A stretch of DNA of 64,000 bases, taken from Halopiger djelfimassiliensis (GTDB lineage: Archaea; Halobacteriota; Halobacteria; Halobacteriales; Natrialbaceae). The stretch lies in contig NZ_HG315687.1 of the NCBI RefSeq assembly GCF_000455365.1, forward strand, positions 281,786 through 345,785, written 5' to 3'. The notes beneath the pieces were generated by a model that did no database searches, was not told where the DNA came from, and saw only the letters and a program-made list of their open reading frames with translations. Below are positions 41,911 to 50,584 of this stretch, in pieces; the stretch's first letter is position 1, and every line of letters begins with the position of its first letter. A program made the position numbers and the translations under genes.

Positions 41911-44616
41911 TCAGGCGTCGGGCCGCGGCGTCGTCGGGGACGACTCGGCCGCCGTCGGTCGGGAGTAGTTGCGATACGACAGGCCGACCAGCAACGCCAA
42001 TCCGACGAGTCGTAGCGGGAACGTCATCGAGAAGCCGGTTAGCCCGAGGGCGACGCCGGCCATCGAGAGCAGTCCCTCGGCGACGAGCAGTGGCACTTCG
42101 GGAACCATAAGCAGGACCGAGGCGATCCCGTACAGGGCCCGTCGGCCGGTATCGACCCCCGAATACTGGTGGCCGATGATCGTCACGCCGAGCGCGTACA
42201 CGCCGAGGAACATGCCGAGGACCGGAACGACGACCTCGGGGAGGAAGAACCCGACGTCGGTCACGTCGCTCCAGCCTATCAGGCCCCACTCGCCGCCCGT
42301 TTTCCGGGCGAGCAGGATCCCCGGCGAGAAGACGAACGCGAACGGGACCAGGATCTTGTTCAGCGAGAGGAAGAACGCGACGGTTGCGGTCTTGAGTTCG
42401 TCGGCCTTGGCGACGCCTGCGCCCGCGAACGCGGCGACGGCGACCGGCGGCGTGACGTCCGCCATCAGGCCGAAATAGAGGATAAAGAGGTGTGCGGCGA
42501 TGACCCAGATGCCGAGGTCCCCCATCGGCCCACCGAGCATCGCGACCAGAATGATATACATCGCGGTCGTGGGCATCCCCATCCCGAAGATGATCGCCGC
42601 GACGCCGGTCAGCGAGAGGAGGAGCAGGATCGATCCGCCGCTGACGACGTTGATGACTTCGGCGATGTTCGGCCCGAGTCCGGTGGTGCTGATGACGCCC
42701 GGAACGACGCCCGCGGCGGCGACCGCGACGACGACCGTCGTCGCCGTCCGTGCGCCCGATTCCATCGACTTCAGGACGAACGTCCCGAAGCGGTAGCTGC
42801 CGGTTTCGGCCAGCGACGGACGGCCGAGCGCCGTCGCACTCCGCCGTGCGGTCTCCTCGACCGCGTCATCGAGCTCGAGCAGCGGCGTCTCCGCCCGCGG
42901 CCGGACCAGCAGGAACGCGGCGCTGACGAGGACCGCGATCGAACCGACGTCGGCGGCCGCGGCGGTCGCCGCCGCACCCAGCGGGTACGCTCCGGCCGGG
43001 GACTCGAGACCGAAAACGACCTGCACGGCAGTTCCGAGGCCGACCCCGTAGCTCGCGAAGGACGCGGCGTGAGCGAGACTGAGCGCGCCGATCGAGCCCA
43101 AAAGCGGGACGCGGGATCGCTCGTCGTAGGCCGCAAGCACCGCGATCAGTGCGACGGCGGCGACGATCGAGTACCAGCCCGCGCGTTTGATCGAAAGCCG
43201 GGCGACGACCAGCAAGTAGACCAGGAGGACGAGCGGAACCAGGTAGAACCAGCCGGTGCGGAGCTTCTCGAGGCCGTCCGGGAGCTCACCGCGTGCGATC
43301 CCGCCGACGCCGCGACGGACCGCTTCGAAGTGAACCATCACCCACATCCCGAAGAAGAACGCAAGCGCGGGGAGGGTCGCCGCAACGATGACGCTCCGGT
43401 AATCCGTACCGGTGAACTCGACGATGAGGAACGCGGCCGCACCCATCACCGGCGGCAGTACCTGTCCACCCGACGAGGCCGAGGACTCGACCGCGCCGGA
43501 GAACTCGGGGGAGTACCCCGATCGCTTCATCAGTGGGATCGTAAACGCGCCCGTCGTCACCGTGTTCGCGATCGAGGACCCGCTGAGCATCCCCATGAAC
43601 CCGCTCGAGACGACGCTGGCTTTCGCCGGTCCGCCTTTCCTGGTGCCGGTCAGCGAGTAGGCGAGATCGATGAACCACTTGCCGGCCCCGCTCATCTCGA
43701 GGAACGCCCCGAACAGGATGAAAACGTAGATGAATCGCACGCTGACGTCGATCGGGATGCTGAAGACGCCCGCCTCGACGGTGTACCACAGGTCGTAGAC
43801 GATACCGCCCCACGTCTCGGGCAGGATCGACAGCCGTCCGATGGGCGAATCGTGGGGGATGAGATACCCCCACCGGGCGTAGCCGATAAACAGCGCGACC
43901 AGCGACATAAGCGCCGTCCCGAGCGTCCGCCGGGTCGCCTCGAGCACCAGCAAGAGCCCGGTGGCACCGAGCAGGAACGCAAGCGATACGTCATCGATCG
44001 GGATCCCGACCGCGGCAAGCGCCGTGACGAGCGGCTCGAGGACGGGATAGACCTCGTGGAGCGGTCTGGCGTTCTGGATTCCGATCGTCGGGATTCTGCG
44101 GATTTCGTCGTACGCCGTGACGATGTAGTACGTCGGCCACAGCGACAGCAGGACCATCACGACGTCGACCGGCGTGATGCGGTTTCGGTTCTCGTCGACG
44201 ACGGCCCAGCGGACGCCGTCGGCGAACCGCGCCGTCGCCCGCGAAACTGGATGTTCGTCGCCGAACCGCGTCCGAACCGCCGGCGGAAGCCGTCCGAGCC
44301 GTCGGGCGAGGAACCCGTCGCCCTCGCTGGCCGGGAACAGCAAGAACGCGAGAATCAGCGCGAACGTGAGGTGGATCGCGTTGACCTGCAGTTGCTGGAG
44401 CGAGCCGACGCCGACCTCGCCGACCACCGGCACCGTTCCGCCGAAGGTGCGCCCGCGGGCGGCCAGCCACAGCTGGAACGCCGAAAAGGCGACGCCGATC
44501 AGGGCGACGAGAACGACCGCGGGACCCCGCAGCGTCCGTCGGCGCTCTACTTCCTCGAGTATCTCTTCGGTTTTCTCGTCCGAAACCGTCTCCGTACTGT
44601 TCGTCTCGACGCTCAT
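41911..44616 (-). CDS. TRAP transporter fused permease, TAXI type
   Basis: A 901-residue membrane protein joining a DctQ-like small subunit (N terminus) to a DctM-like large subunit, with some 17 or more helices. Conserved DctM motifs include FGMGMPTTAMYIILVAML and GDLGIWVIAAHLFILYFGLM, plus LSGSSIANTVTTGAFTIPLM. It imports an organic acid with the sodium gradient, using the binding protein at 45185. It is the last gene of a three-gene operon, starting 1 base after the DUF1850 gene ends. The substrate is unknown; TAXI systems are often linked to glutamate or other dicarboxylates. Confidence 0.93.
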   Translation of the reverse strand: MSVETNSTETVSDEKTEEILEEVERRRTLRGPAVVLVALIGVAFSAFQLWLAARGRTFGGTVPVVGEVGVGSLQQLQVNAIHLTFALILAFLLFPASEGDGFLARRLGRLPPAVRTRFGDEHPVSRATARFADGVRWAVVDENRNRITPVDVVMVLLSLWPTYYIVTAYDEIRRIPTIGIQNARPLHEVYPVLEPLVTALAAVGIPIDDVSLAFLLGATGLLLVLEATRRTLGTALMSLVALFIGYARWGYLIPHDSPIGRLSILPETWGGIVYDLWYTVEAGVFSIPIDVSVRFIYVFILFGAFLEMSGAGKWFIDLAYSLTGTRKGGPAKASVVSSGFMGMLSGSSIANTVTTGAFTIPLMKRSGYSPEFSGAVESSASSGGQVLPPVMGAAAFLIVEFTGTDYRSVIVAATLPALAFFFGMWVMVHFEAVRRGVGGIARGELPDGLEKLRTGWFYLVPLVLLVYLLVVARLSIKRAGWYSIVAAVALIAVLAAYDERSRVPLLGSIGALSLAHAASFASYGVGLGTAVQVVFGLESPAGAYPLGAAATAAAADVGSIAVLVSAAFLLVRPRAETPLLELDDAVEETARRSATALGRPSLAETGSYRFGTFVLKSMESGARTATTVVVAVAAAGVVPGVISTTGLGPNIAEVINVVSGGSILLLLSLTGVAAIIFGMGMPTTAMYIILVAMLGGPMGDLGIWVIAAHLFILYFGLMADVTPPVAVAAFAGAGVAKADELKTATVAFFLSLNKILVPFAFVFSPGILLARKTGGEWGLIGWSDVTDVGFFLPEVVVPVLGMFLGVYALGVTIIGHQYSGVDTGRRALYGIASVLLMVPEVPLLVAEGLLSMAGVALGLTGFSMTFPLRLVGLALLVGLSYRNYSRPTAAESSPTTPRPDA

Positions 44617-44617
44617 G

Positions 44618-45151
44618 TTATGTTCCCCTCATGTGTGCTGAACCGTCCGGACCGGCGACGAGCGCCGCGCCCGGGAGCAAGCTATCGAAACTGCCGCCGT
44701 CGATAGTCAGAACGACGGATCCGCTGGACCGTTCGACCAGATCGTACCGCTCCCCGTCGACCGCGAGTTCGTGGCCGGCGATCGGACTGGGGGCGACCGT
44801 GAGGCGGTCGTAGGAGCCGTCTCCCTCGGCGACGAACCCCTCGTCGGTCCGTTCGATCTCCTCGTCGGACGGCAACCCCGCCCCGTGGGAGTGAAACACG
44901 ATCCGGTCGGCGCGGAGTTCGGTTCCGTCGACGACGTAGACGTCCTTGACCGGTGTCTTCTCGACGCTGTGCGTGTACGACAGCGTGATCTCGTCGCCCT
45001 CGTCGACGGGTACCTCGAGCAGTCGCGCTCCGGAGTCGGCGTCGGCGACCACGAGCGTGCGGTCGGCCGTACCCGAGGTGGCGACGGCTGCCGTTGCGAC
45101 GAGAGCCACGAGGAGGACGGCGGCGACGTACCGTCCGGTCGATCGTTCCAT
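44618..45151 (-). CDS. DUF1850 protein of the TRAP-TAXI operon
   Basis: A 177-residue protein with an N-terminal hydrophobic signal or anchor (YVAAVLLVALVATAAVATSG) and a beta-rich domain with the family motifs DEITLSYTHSVEKTPVKDVY and VFHSHGAGLPS. DUF1850 genes commonly lie beside TAXI-type TRAP genes, as here between the binding protein and the permease. The role is unknown but probably exported and linked to uptake. Confidence 0.88.
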   Translation of the reverse strand: MERSTGRYVAAVLLVALVATAAVATSGTADRTLVVADADSGARLLEVPVDEGDEITLSYTHSVEKTPVKDVYVVDGTELRADRIVFHSHGAGLPSDEEIERTDEGFVAEGDGSYDRLTVAPSPIAGHELAVDGERYDLVERSSGSVVLTIDGGSFDSLLPGAALVAGPDGSAHMRGT

Positions 45152-45184
45152 AGTCGAGTAGTTCCGACAATCGTCACCGCGTGC

Positions 45185-46132
45185 TTAGTCGAAGTACGCC
45201 GCGGCCCCTTCGTGGAGGTCGATCGGCATTCCGTCCTGTGCCGAGTCGGCGTCGATGAACGCCGACTTGGTGTCGATCTCGTCGGTGTTATCGAAGATCG
45301 CCGCCGTGATCGTCTCGACGAGGTCCGCGTCGACGCCCGTGTGGCTGGCGATCATCGCCTGCACGGAGACGGTCTCGACGTCCTCGTCGACGCCGCTGTA
45401 GGCATCGGCGGGGATAGTGTCCTCGGAGATCCACTCGGCCTCGTCCATGACGGCATCGCGGGTATCGCCCGCGATCTCCACCAGACCGATGTCATGGGTG
45501 CTGGCGAGGTCCTTCACAGTTGCGACTGGCCAGCCCCCGACGACGAACGCCGCGTCGATGTCGCCGTCCCGGAGCTGGTCGGTCGCCGTTCCGAAGTCGG
45601 CGGTCTGTTCGTCGTAGTCCCCCTCTCCGATCCCGGCGCTCTCGAGGATCTGCTGGGCGTTGACCTGCGTCCCGCTGCCCAGATCCCCGGTGTTGATCGT
45701 CGCCCCTTCGAGGTCCTCGATGGAGTCGTACTCCGAGTCGGCCTGCGTAATGACGTGGATCGTTTCGGGGTACAGCGTCGCGACGCCACGTACGTTCTCC
45801 ATGCCTTCCCCTTCCAGCTCCTCGATACCGGTTCCGTTGGAGGCGAAGTACGCGATGTCGTTCTGGATCAGTGCGAACTGCGTCTCCTCGCGGTTGAGGC
45901 TGCTGACGTTCGTGACGCTCGCACCGGTCGATTCGACCTGCAGGGAGTAGTCCGTCTCTTCCTGGATGATCGTCTTGAAGTTACCCGAAAGCGGATAATA
46001 CGTTCCGTCAGTCGAACCCGCGTGCCAGGAAAGCGTCTTCCCACCGCCGCCGCCGAGACAGCCCGCGATCCCGGCTATCCCGGCGATTCCGGCCGCTGTG
46101 ATGACCTTCCGCCTGTTGGTACTATCTATCAT
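45185..46132 (-). CDS. TAXI-family TRAP solute-binding lipoprotein
   Basis: A 315-residue substrate-binding protein, first gene of the TRAP operon. The N-terminal signal has a lipobox (AGIAGIAGIAGC, residues about 14-25) with upstream Arg-Arg, so it is membrane-anchored outside. The mature part matches the TAXI family: GSTDGTYYPLSGNFKTIIQE near the start, VESTGASVTNVSSLNREETQ, and IEDLEGATINTGDLGSGTQV with AQQIL. It delivers its ligand to the fused permease. A TATA-like ATATAAAATAC at about 46155-46165 gives a near-leaderless transcript. Confidence 0.93.
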   Translation of the reverse strand: MIDSTNRRKVITAAGIAGIAGIAGCLGGGGGKTLSWHAGSTDGTYYPLSGNFKTIIQEETDYSLQVESTGASVTNVSSLNREETQFALIQNDIAYFASNGTGIEELEGEGMENVRGVATLYPETIHVITQADSEYDSIEDLEGATINTGDLGSGTQVNAQQILESAGIGEGDYDEQTADFGTATDQLRDGDIDAAFVVGGWPVATVKDLASTHDIGLVEIAGDTRDAVMDEAEWISEDTIPADAYSGVDEDVETVSVQAMIASHTGVDADLVETITAAIFDNTDEIDTKSAFIDADSAQDGMPIDLHEGAAAYFD

Positions 46133-46432
46133 ATATTTAGCCTATAGATACAGTATTTTATATCTTCTTATGTCCAAATATATCTAAATATAGTTCGGTA
46201 TACGACATTATTCGGCGGAAATATCATTCGGTTATCCTGTTTTGGAAGGTGGAAACCAATAGTCGGCGGTCGTTCCGTGGTCGCTCCGAAGCGGCGTCCT
46301 CGAGAGTGGTGCCGTTGGTTCCCACGGCAGTCACCGACCGCTCGCGGACACGGACGAAATAGCCGTCCGACGTCGGCCGAAAGTGGCTGTCTCAGGGTTA
46401 GCCTATACCTGCTTTCGTCCCGTCCGACCCGT
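46133..46432. other. Gene-free region with promoters only
   Basis: The first 70 bases are AT-rich and carry the minus-strand promoter of the TRAP operon. The rest has no coding frame of good quality. A CCTATACC box at about 46401-46408 can serve the DUF2892 gene at 46433 (leaderless spacing). No repeat or RNA fold stands out. Confidence 0.55.
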
Positions 46433-46636
46433 ATGGACAGGAACGTCGGCGGACTCGATCGGATCGGCCGCTTCGCCATCGCAGCGGCGCTGTTGCTCGC
46501 TGGCTACCGCAACCGCGAGCGGACGCTCGGCACTCTCGCGTTCGTCGCCGGCAGCGACGTCCTCGCGACCGCCGTGATCCAGCGGTGCCCGATGAACGCG
46601 GCGCTGGGGATCGATACGTGTCCCGGCGATCGGTGA
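46433..46636 (+). CDS. DUF2892 (YgaP-like) small membrane protein
   Basis: A 67-residue protein with two short helices and the family pattern MDRNVGGLDRIGRFAIAAAL at the start and RCPMNAALGIDTCPGD at the end. In bacteria this module is often fused to rhodanese domains; alone, its role is unknown. A TATA-like box about 30 bases upstream suggests a leaderless transcript. Confidence 0.88.
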   Translation: MDRNVGGLDRIGRFAIAAALLLAGYRNRERTLGTLAFVAGSDVLATAVIQRCPMNAALGIDTCPGDR

Positions 46637-46727
46637 CCGTTCGCATCCACGAGCGGCCGGTGAACGCGAACGTGAACGCCCGAAATCCAGCGCTTCGACT
46701 CGAGCGGGTCGTCGAAAAGCCCCGCGG

Positions 46728-47405
46728 TTACGTCGTCCGGAATGCCCGGTCGCCAGCGTCGCCCAGTCCGGGCACGATGAAGCCGTCGTCGTCGAGTCGG
46801 TCGTCGATCGAGACCGTCAGCAGGTCGGCTTCGGAAAACTCGTCGCCCACGCGGAGCAGCCCCTCCGGTGCCGAGACCGCCGACAGGACGATCAGGTTCT
46901 CCGGCTCCGGCGAGTTCTCGATGACGTGCTCGAGGACGGTACACATCGTACTCCCGGTCGCGAGCATCGGATCAGCGATGATCACCGTGTCCTCCTCGGT
47001 GATTTCGGGCAGTTTCACGTAATCGACCGAGATCGGAAACGAGCCGTCCGCCTCGCGGCCGGCTTCCTCGTCGCGGCTCGCGCTGATGACGCCCTGTCGG
47101 GCGCGCGGGAACGCCTTCAGGAGTCCCTCGACGAACGGCGTCGCCGCGCGCAACACGTTGATGATGACGACGTTCTCGAGCCCCCGTACCCGTTCGCCCA
47201 TCGTCGCCTCGAGGGGGGTCTCGATCTCGACGTACTCGGTTTCCATCCGTCCGTCGATGATCTCGTAGCCACAGATGCGGCCGAGTTTCACCAGCCCCTT
47301 TCGGAAGCTGACCTGTTCGGTTTCGACGTCTCGGAGCTTCGAAAGCGTGTCCTTCGCCAGTGCGTGCGTGATGAGATAGGCATCGTCCCGATCTTCGATC
47401 GGCAT
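46728..47405 (-). CDS. upp: Uracil phosphoribosyltransferase
   Basis: Salvages uracil to UMP using PRPP. The 225-residue protein has the PRPP-binding loop [13 protein letters not shown] (about residues 141-153) and the family segments [20 protein letters not shown] and [15 protein letters not shown] (uracil-binding C terminus). The ATG at 47405 (MPIEDRDD) is preferred over one 30 bases upstream. It depends on PRPP made by the prs product in this window. It stands alone. Confidence 0.95.
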   Translation of the reverse strand: MPIEDRDDAYLITHALAKDTLSKLRDVETEQVSFRKGLVKLGRICGYEIIDGRMETEYVEIETPLEATMGERVRGLENVVIINVLRAATPFVEGLLKAFPRARQGVISASRDEEAGREADGSFPISVDYVKLPEITEEDTVIIADPMLATGSTMCTVLEHVIENSPEPENLIVLSAVSAPEGLLRVGDEFSEADLLTVSIDDRLDDDGFIVPGLGDAGDRAFRTT

Positions 47406-47822
47406 GTTCGTATGGGATCCCGCCGGGTAGTTCACGTTGTCGATCAGTCCCGAGCGCTGGTACGGTCTGCGACGGTTTCACGGCGTCTGGTTCCATGGAC
47501 TCCGATCATCGATCGCACGCCACACCGTCGGCGCTCGGCTGGGATCTCAACCCACGGTTACCGCGCCGGTCCACGCGACGCCGCCGACCGAGACGCTCCT
47601 GAACGCGAGTGAAACGTCCGAAAACGTGTTCGTGGCGATTTATCGGCGGTAACGGACACTTACTGACTCGTGTCGACGGTTGCGCCGCCGTTTTCGACCC
47701 CGGAGAACGGCCGCCGGGACGCCCCCGAAAGAGCGTATTTGTCGGTTGAAACGGTCGAAACGGTGGTTGCGGTTTAATCGAGATATCGCCGTAGCCTCCG
47801 GTGCCCTCGAGGTGACGATACT
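47406..47822. other. 417-base gene-free interval
   Basis: Between divergent upp and the Met/Gln-rich gene. The open frames here are short antisense shadows. It should hold both promoters, but I see no clear TATA box for either gene, and no hairpin array or repeat. Confidence 0.5.
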
Positions 47823-48584
47823 ATGAGCCAACAGTTCGGCCAGCAGCCACAGCACAGCCAGGAGCAGCACGGATCGGAGTACGGACAGATGGGTATGCAG
47901 CCACAGAGCGGGCAGATGCGTAGCCGAGAAATGCAGCCGACGAGTGGCGGAACGGCCGGCCAACAGCCGATGGGCGGTCAGGGAATGCAGTCCGGCGGTC
48001 AGCAGATGGGACCACAGCGGATGAGCGGCCAACAGTCCGGCGGTCAGCAGATGGGTGGCCAATCCATGCAACCCCAGCAGGCCCGCTCGTTCGAGGACCA
48101 CCTCACGAACGAGCTCCGGATCGCGCTCGAGGACTTCACCGAACTCTCGCACATCGCCACCTGGTGTGCAAAGGAGTGCTCGAGCGCGGGTCCACAGCTC
48201 GGGACATGCGCACAGATCTGCCAGGATATCGCTGAACTGGCCGAACTCAACAAGAAACTGATCGCCAGGGATTCGATGTTCGGCCCGGAAGTAGCTGATA
48301 CCTTCATCCGCGTCGCGACCGAGGGACTGCCCGAACTCCGGCAGTACCAGCAACAACACCCCCACGTCGCCGAGACGATCACGGCCATCGAGCGTACGAT
48401 GGATTCCTGTGAGACCGTGCTCGGAATGGTCGGCCAGCAGATGGGTGGCCAACAGATGACCGGCCAGCAGATGGGTGGCCAGCAGATGACTGGCCAGCAG
48501 ACGGGCGGCCAGCAGATGACCGGCCAGCAGGGAGGCATGCAGGGAAGCCCCGGAGCGAGCGCCGGCACCGGGCAGACCTTCTAA
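47823..48584 (+). CDS. Met/Gln/Gly-repeat protein with paired CxxxC helical domain
   Basis: A 253-residue protein in three parts. Residues 1-85 and 200-253 are low-complexity repeats of GGQQM/TGQQM type, rich in Met, Gln and Gly. The middle (about 88-205) is a helical domain with CAKEC and CAQIC, two CxxxC motifs 9 residues apart, and a third Cys in MDSCETVL. Four-helix copper-storage proteins use CxxxC motifs on helices, and Met-rich tails bind Cu(I). A copper or other soft-metal role is therefore reasonable but unproven. It has no signal peptide. The tail is encoded by seven 15-bp repeats. Confidence 0.8.
   Translation: MSQQFGQQPQHSQEQHGSEYGQMGMQPQSGQMRSREMQPTSGGTAGQQPMGGQGMQSGGQQMGPQRMSGQQSGGQQMGGQSMQPQQARSFEDHLTNELRIALEDFTELSHIATWCAKECSSAGPQLGTCAQICQDIAELAELNKKLIARDSMFGPEVADTFIRVATEGLPELRQYQQQHPHVAETITAIERTMDSCETVLGMVGQQMGGQQMTGQQMGGQQMTGQQTGGQQMTGQQGGMQGSPGASAGTGQTF
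48432..48530 (+). repeat. Tandem 15-bp coding repeats (GQQMG/GQQMT)
   Basis: Near-identical units GGCCAGCAGATGGGT / GGCCAGCAGATGACC begin at 48432, 48447, 48462, 48477, 48492 and 48507, with a partial at 48522. Such an array is prone to slippage, so copy number probably varies between strains. Confidence 0.9.
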
Positions 48585-48657
48585 CCGGAAAGCAGCGCGA
48601 GTTCCCCGCGCCACCGTGTGCGGGGTATTTCACCGCCCAACTGCCGATTACTCGCCG

Positions 48658-48674
48658 CACCCCCTCCGGGGGTG
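48658..48674 (+). terminator. Strong GC hairpin CACCCCC-TCC-GGGGGTG
   Basis: A perfect 7-bp stem with a 3-base loop, 74 bases after the Met-rich gene and 19 bases before the TATA box of the next gene. It may end the upstream transcript or shield the downstream promoter. Confidence 0.4.
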
Positions 48675-48692
48675 GATCCTGCGGCGGAGAAG

Positions 48693-48698
48693 TTTATA
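48693..48698 (+). promoter_or_regulatory. TATA box of the DUF5828 gene
   Basis: TTTATA lies 32-37 bases before the ATG at 48730 in a GC-rich context, consistent with a leaderless or near-leaderless transcript. Confidence 0.6.
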
Positions 48699-48729
48699 CC
48701 GATCCGCGCCTTACCACCCGGCCAGTCGA

Positions 48730-49452
48730 ATGGAAGAGAGCATCTCGGGATTCAAGGTTCGCGGCGATTGGGGCGACGTCGTCGAACACGGCGAACGCAT
48801 CACCCGCGCGCTTCGGGACGCCGGCGTCCACGATCCGGATCAGGCCTACGGCGCACGCTTTGCCCGCGCGTTCGAGGAGTGGGAGGAGTGGCGACCCAAG
48901 GCCCACGAGACCCTCGAGTCCGACGTCAGCGAGAAGACTGCCGATCAGGCAAGCGTCGAGGAGGGCAAAGGCGAGAAGGCCGGCAAAGGACCCGACGAGG
49001 ACATCAAGACCGCGGGCGAGAAACTCTCGGAGTCCTACGAACAACTCGAGGAGGACGATCCGGAGGCCGCGGTGGACAACTGGAAAGAGTCGATCGACTA
49101 CGTCGCGCGGGCGGCCGACTCCGCCGGACGCAAGGCGTTGCGCCGGGTCGAGGACACCGTCTACCAGAACGTGATGACACAGCTTGCACCGTACTACTTC
49201 GATAACGAACTCATCAGCGCGAACGTCCAGCAGTCCACGCGAAGCGGCGACAACGGCGAGCAGTTCATCTTCGAGGTCAACGTCAACGACGACGTGCTGA
49301 AATCGGACATCTCGGATCGGCTCGCGGAACTCGACGACGAGGTCGACCGCTGGCACGTCGAAGTCGAGAAGGACACGGACGCGGCCGAGGCCATCGAGGG
49401 CGCGGAGCCGCCGCCGGAGGCCGACGACGCCTCGCGCTCGACGACGAACTGA
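48730..49452 (+). CDS. DUF5828 family haloarchaeal protein
   Basis: A 240-residue acidic soluble protein with long helices. It starts MEESISGFKVRGDWGDVVEH and contains EEWRPKAHETLESDVSEKTA and NVMTQLAPYYFDNELISANV, ending in a beta-rich part (FIFEVNVNDDVLKSDISDRL) and an acidic tail. This matches the DUF5828 family by memory. Strong upstream TATA box and high use of favoured codons suggest good expression. Function unknown. Confidence 0.85.
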   Translation: MEESISGFKVRGDWGDVVEHGERITRALRDAGVHDPDQAYGARFARAFEEWEEWRPKAHETLESDVSEKTADQASVEEGKGEKAGKGPDEDIKTAGEKLSESYEQLEEDDPEAAVDNWKESIDYVARAADSAGRKALRRVEDTVYQNVMTQLAPYYFDNELISANVQQSTRSGDNGEQFIFEVNVNDDVLKSDISDRLAELDDEVDRWHVEVEKDTDAAEAIEGAEPPPEADDASRSTTN

Positions 49453-49564
49453 ACCGCCGTCCGGGCTTTTCTTCGCGGACCCTGACGACCCCGTCGAGCC
49501 GCGGTACTCCGTGTTCCCGGACCTCTCGAGTCAAAAAGCGCCGTGTATCGCCGCGAGGAAGCCG

Positions 49565-50563
49565 TTACTCCTCGCGCTCCTGCTTGCGACCGTCGACCTG
49601 TCCGATCCCCGGCACCGCGACGCGGCGCTCGAGCCGTCCCATCAGGTTCGTCGCCGACAGGACCAGCCCGAGATACACGAGCGCCAACAGCGTGAAGATG
49701 GGCGTGTACTCGAACGTCGAGGACGCGATGCGGCTGGCGCGGTAGTACAGCTCCGGGACCGTCACGAAGCCCGCCAGCGAGGAGTACTTGATCAGGTAGA
49801 CGAGTTCGTTCGTCCACGCCGGAATCGCGTACCGAAACGTCTGTGGAAGCATGACGTATCGGATCCCCTCGAGTTTCGAGAGACCGAGGGCGCGGGCGGC
49901 CGTCAGTTGCCCCTCGTCGACGGTCTCGAGCGCGCCGCGGATGTACTCGGACTGGTAGGCCGAGCCGTTGATCGTAAAGCCGATGATGGCGATCCAGAAC
50001 GCGTACTCGGGGATGAACCCGCGGCCGATGACGTCGACGTCGTTGAGCCAGACGGCAAGCGGCAGGCCGTAGTAGAGCACGAACAGCTGTGCCAGAAGCG
50101 GCGTCCCGCGGATCAACTCGGTGTAGGCCAGCGCGACCCACCTGAACGGCCCACCGTACACCCGGAGGACGGCGACCGGAACCGCGATACAGAAGCCGAA
50201 CGTGAGGCTGACGGCCGTCAGTACGACCGTATACCACGCGCCGGTCGCGAGTGCGGGCGCGATGTCGGCCGCAAGCGCCATCCCGTCGAGGAGCCCGGCC
50301 AGCCAGCCGATCGGAACGCCAAGCGGGCCAAGCGATGACGCGGTACCCTCGACCGACGCTGCGGCGGACGCGAACGGTTCCGCCGGGACGAACGACTCGC
50401 CGGCACCCGGTCCGATGCCCCATCGGGCGAGCGTCCAGTCGTAGAGCCAGCGCGTGACCAGCCAGCCCCAGAAGGCGACGCCGGCAAGCACCGTCAGGAG
50501 CCGACCCGCGTGATCGATCGACGTTCGGAGCCGCCCGATCGCCAGCTGTTTCGTTTCGCTCAT
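49565..50563 (-). CDS. Amino-acid ABC transporter permease (with N-terminal extension)
   Basis: A 332-residue permease of the polar amino-acid (HisMQ/GlnP) type. The core has about five helices and the EAA-like loop ELIRGTPLLAQLFVLYYGLP then GALETVDEGQLTAARALGLS. About 100 residues precede the core, with an extra helix (LTVLAGVAFWGWLVTRWLYD) and a Ser/Ala/Gly-rich linker not found in the partner permease at 51382. It is the last gene of the operon, 21 bases after the ATPase gene. Confidence 0.92.
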   Translation of the reverse strand: MSETKQLAIGRLRTSIDHAGRLLTVLAGVAFWGWLVTRWLYDWTLARWGIGPGAGESFVPAEPFASAAASVEGTASSLGPLGVPIGWLAGLLDGMALAADIAPALATGAWYTVVLTAVSLTFGFCIAVPVAVLRVYGGPFRWVALAYTELIRGTPLLAQLFVLYYGLPLAVWLNDVDVIGRGFIPEYAFWIAIIGFTINGSAYQSEYIRGALETVDEGQLTAARALGLSKLEGIRYVMLPQTFRYAIPAWTNELVYLIKYSSLAGFVTVPELYYRASRIASSTFEYTPIFTLLALVYLGLVLSATNLMGRLERRVAVPGIGQVDGRKQEREE

Positions 50564-50584
50564 GGGTTCGTCACCTCCGCGCGG

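Noticed and set aside
42169-44706. Long plus-strand open frame over the TRAP permease
   Set aside because: It is an antisense shadow of the minus-strand permease: Arg/Asp/Glu-heavy composition, no recognisable domain, no promoter. High GC keeps such frames open.
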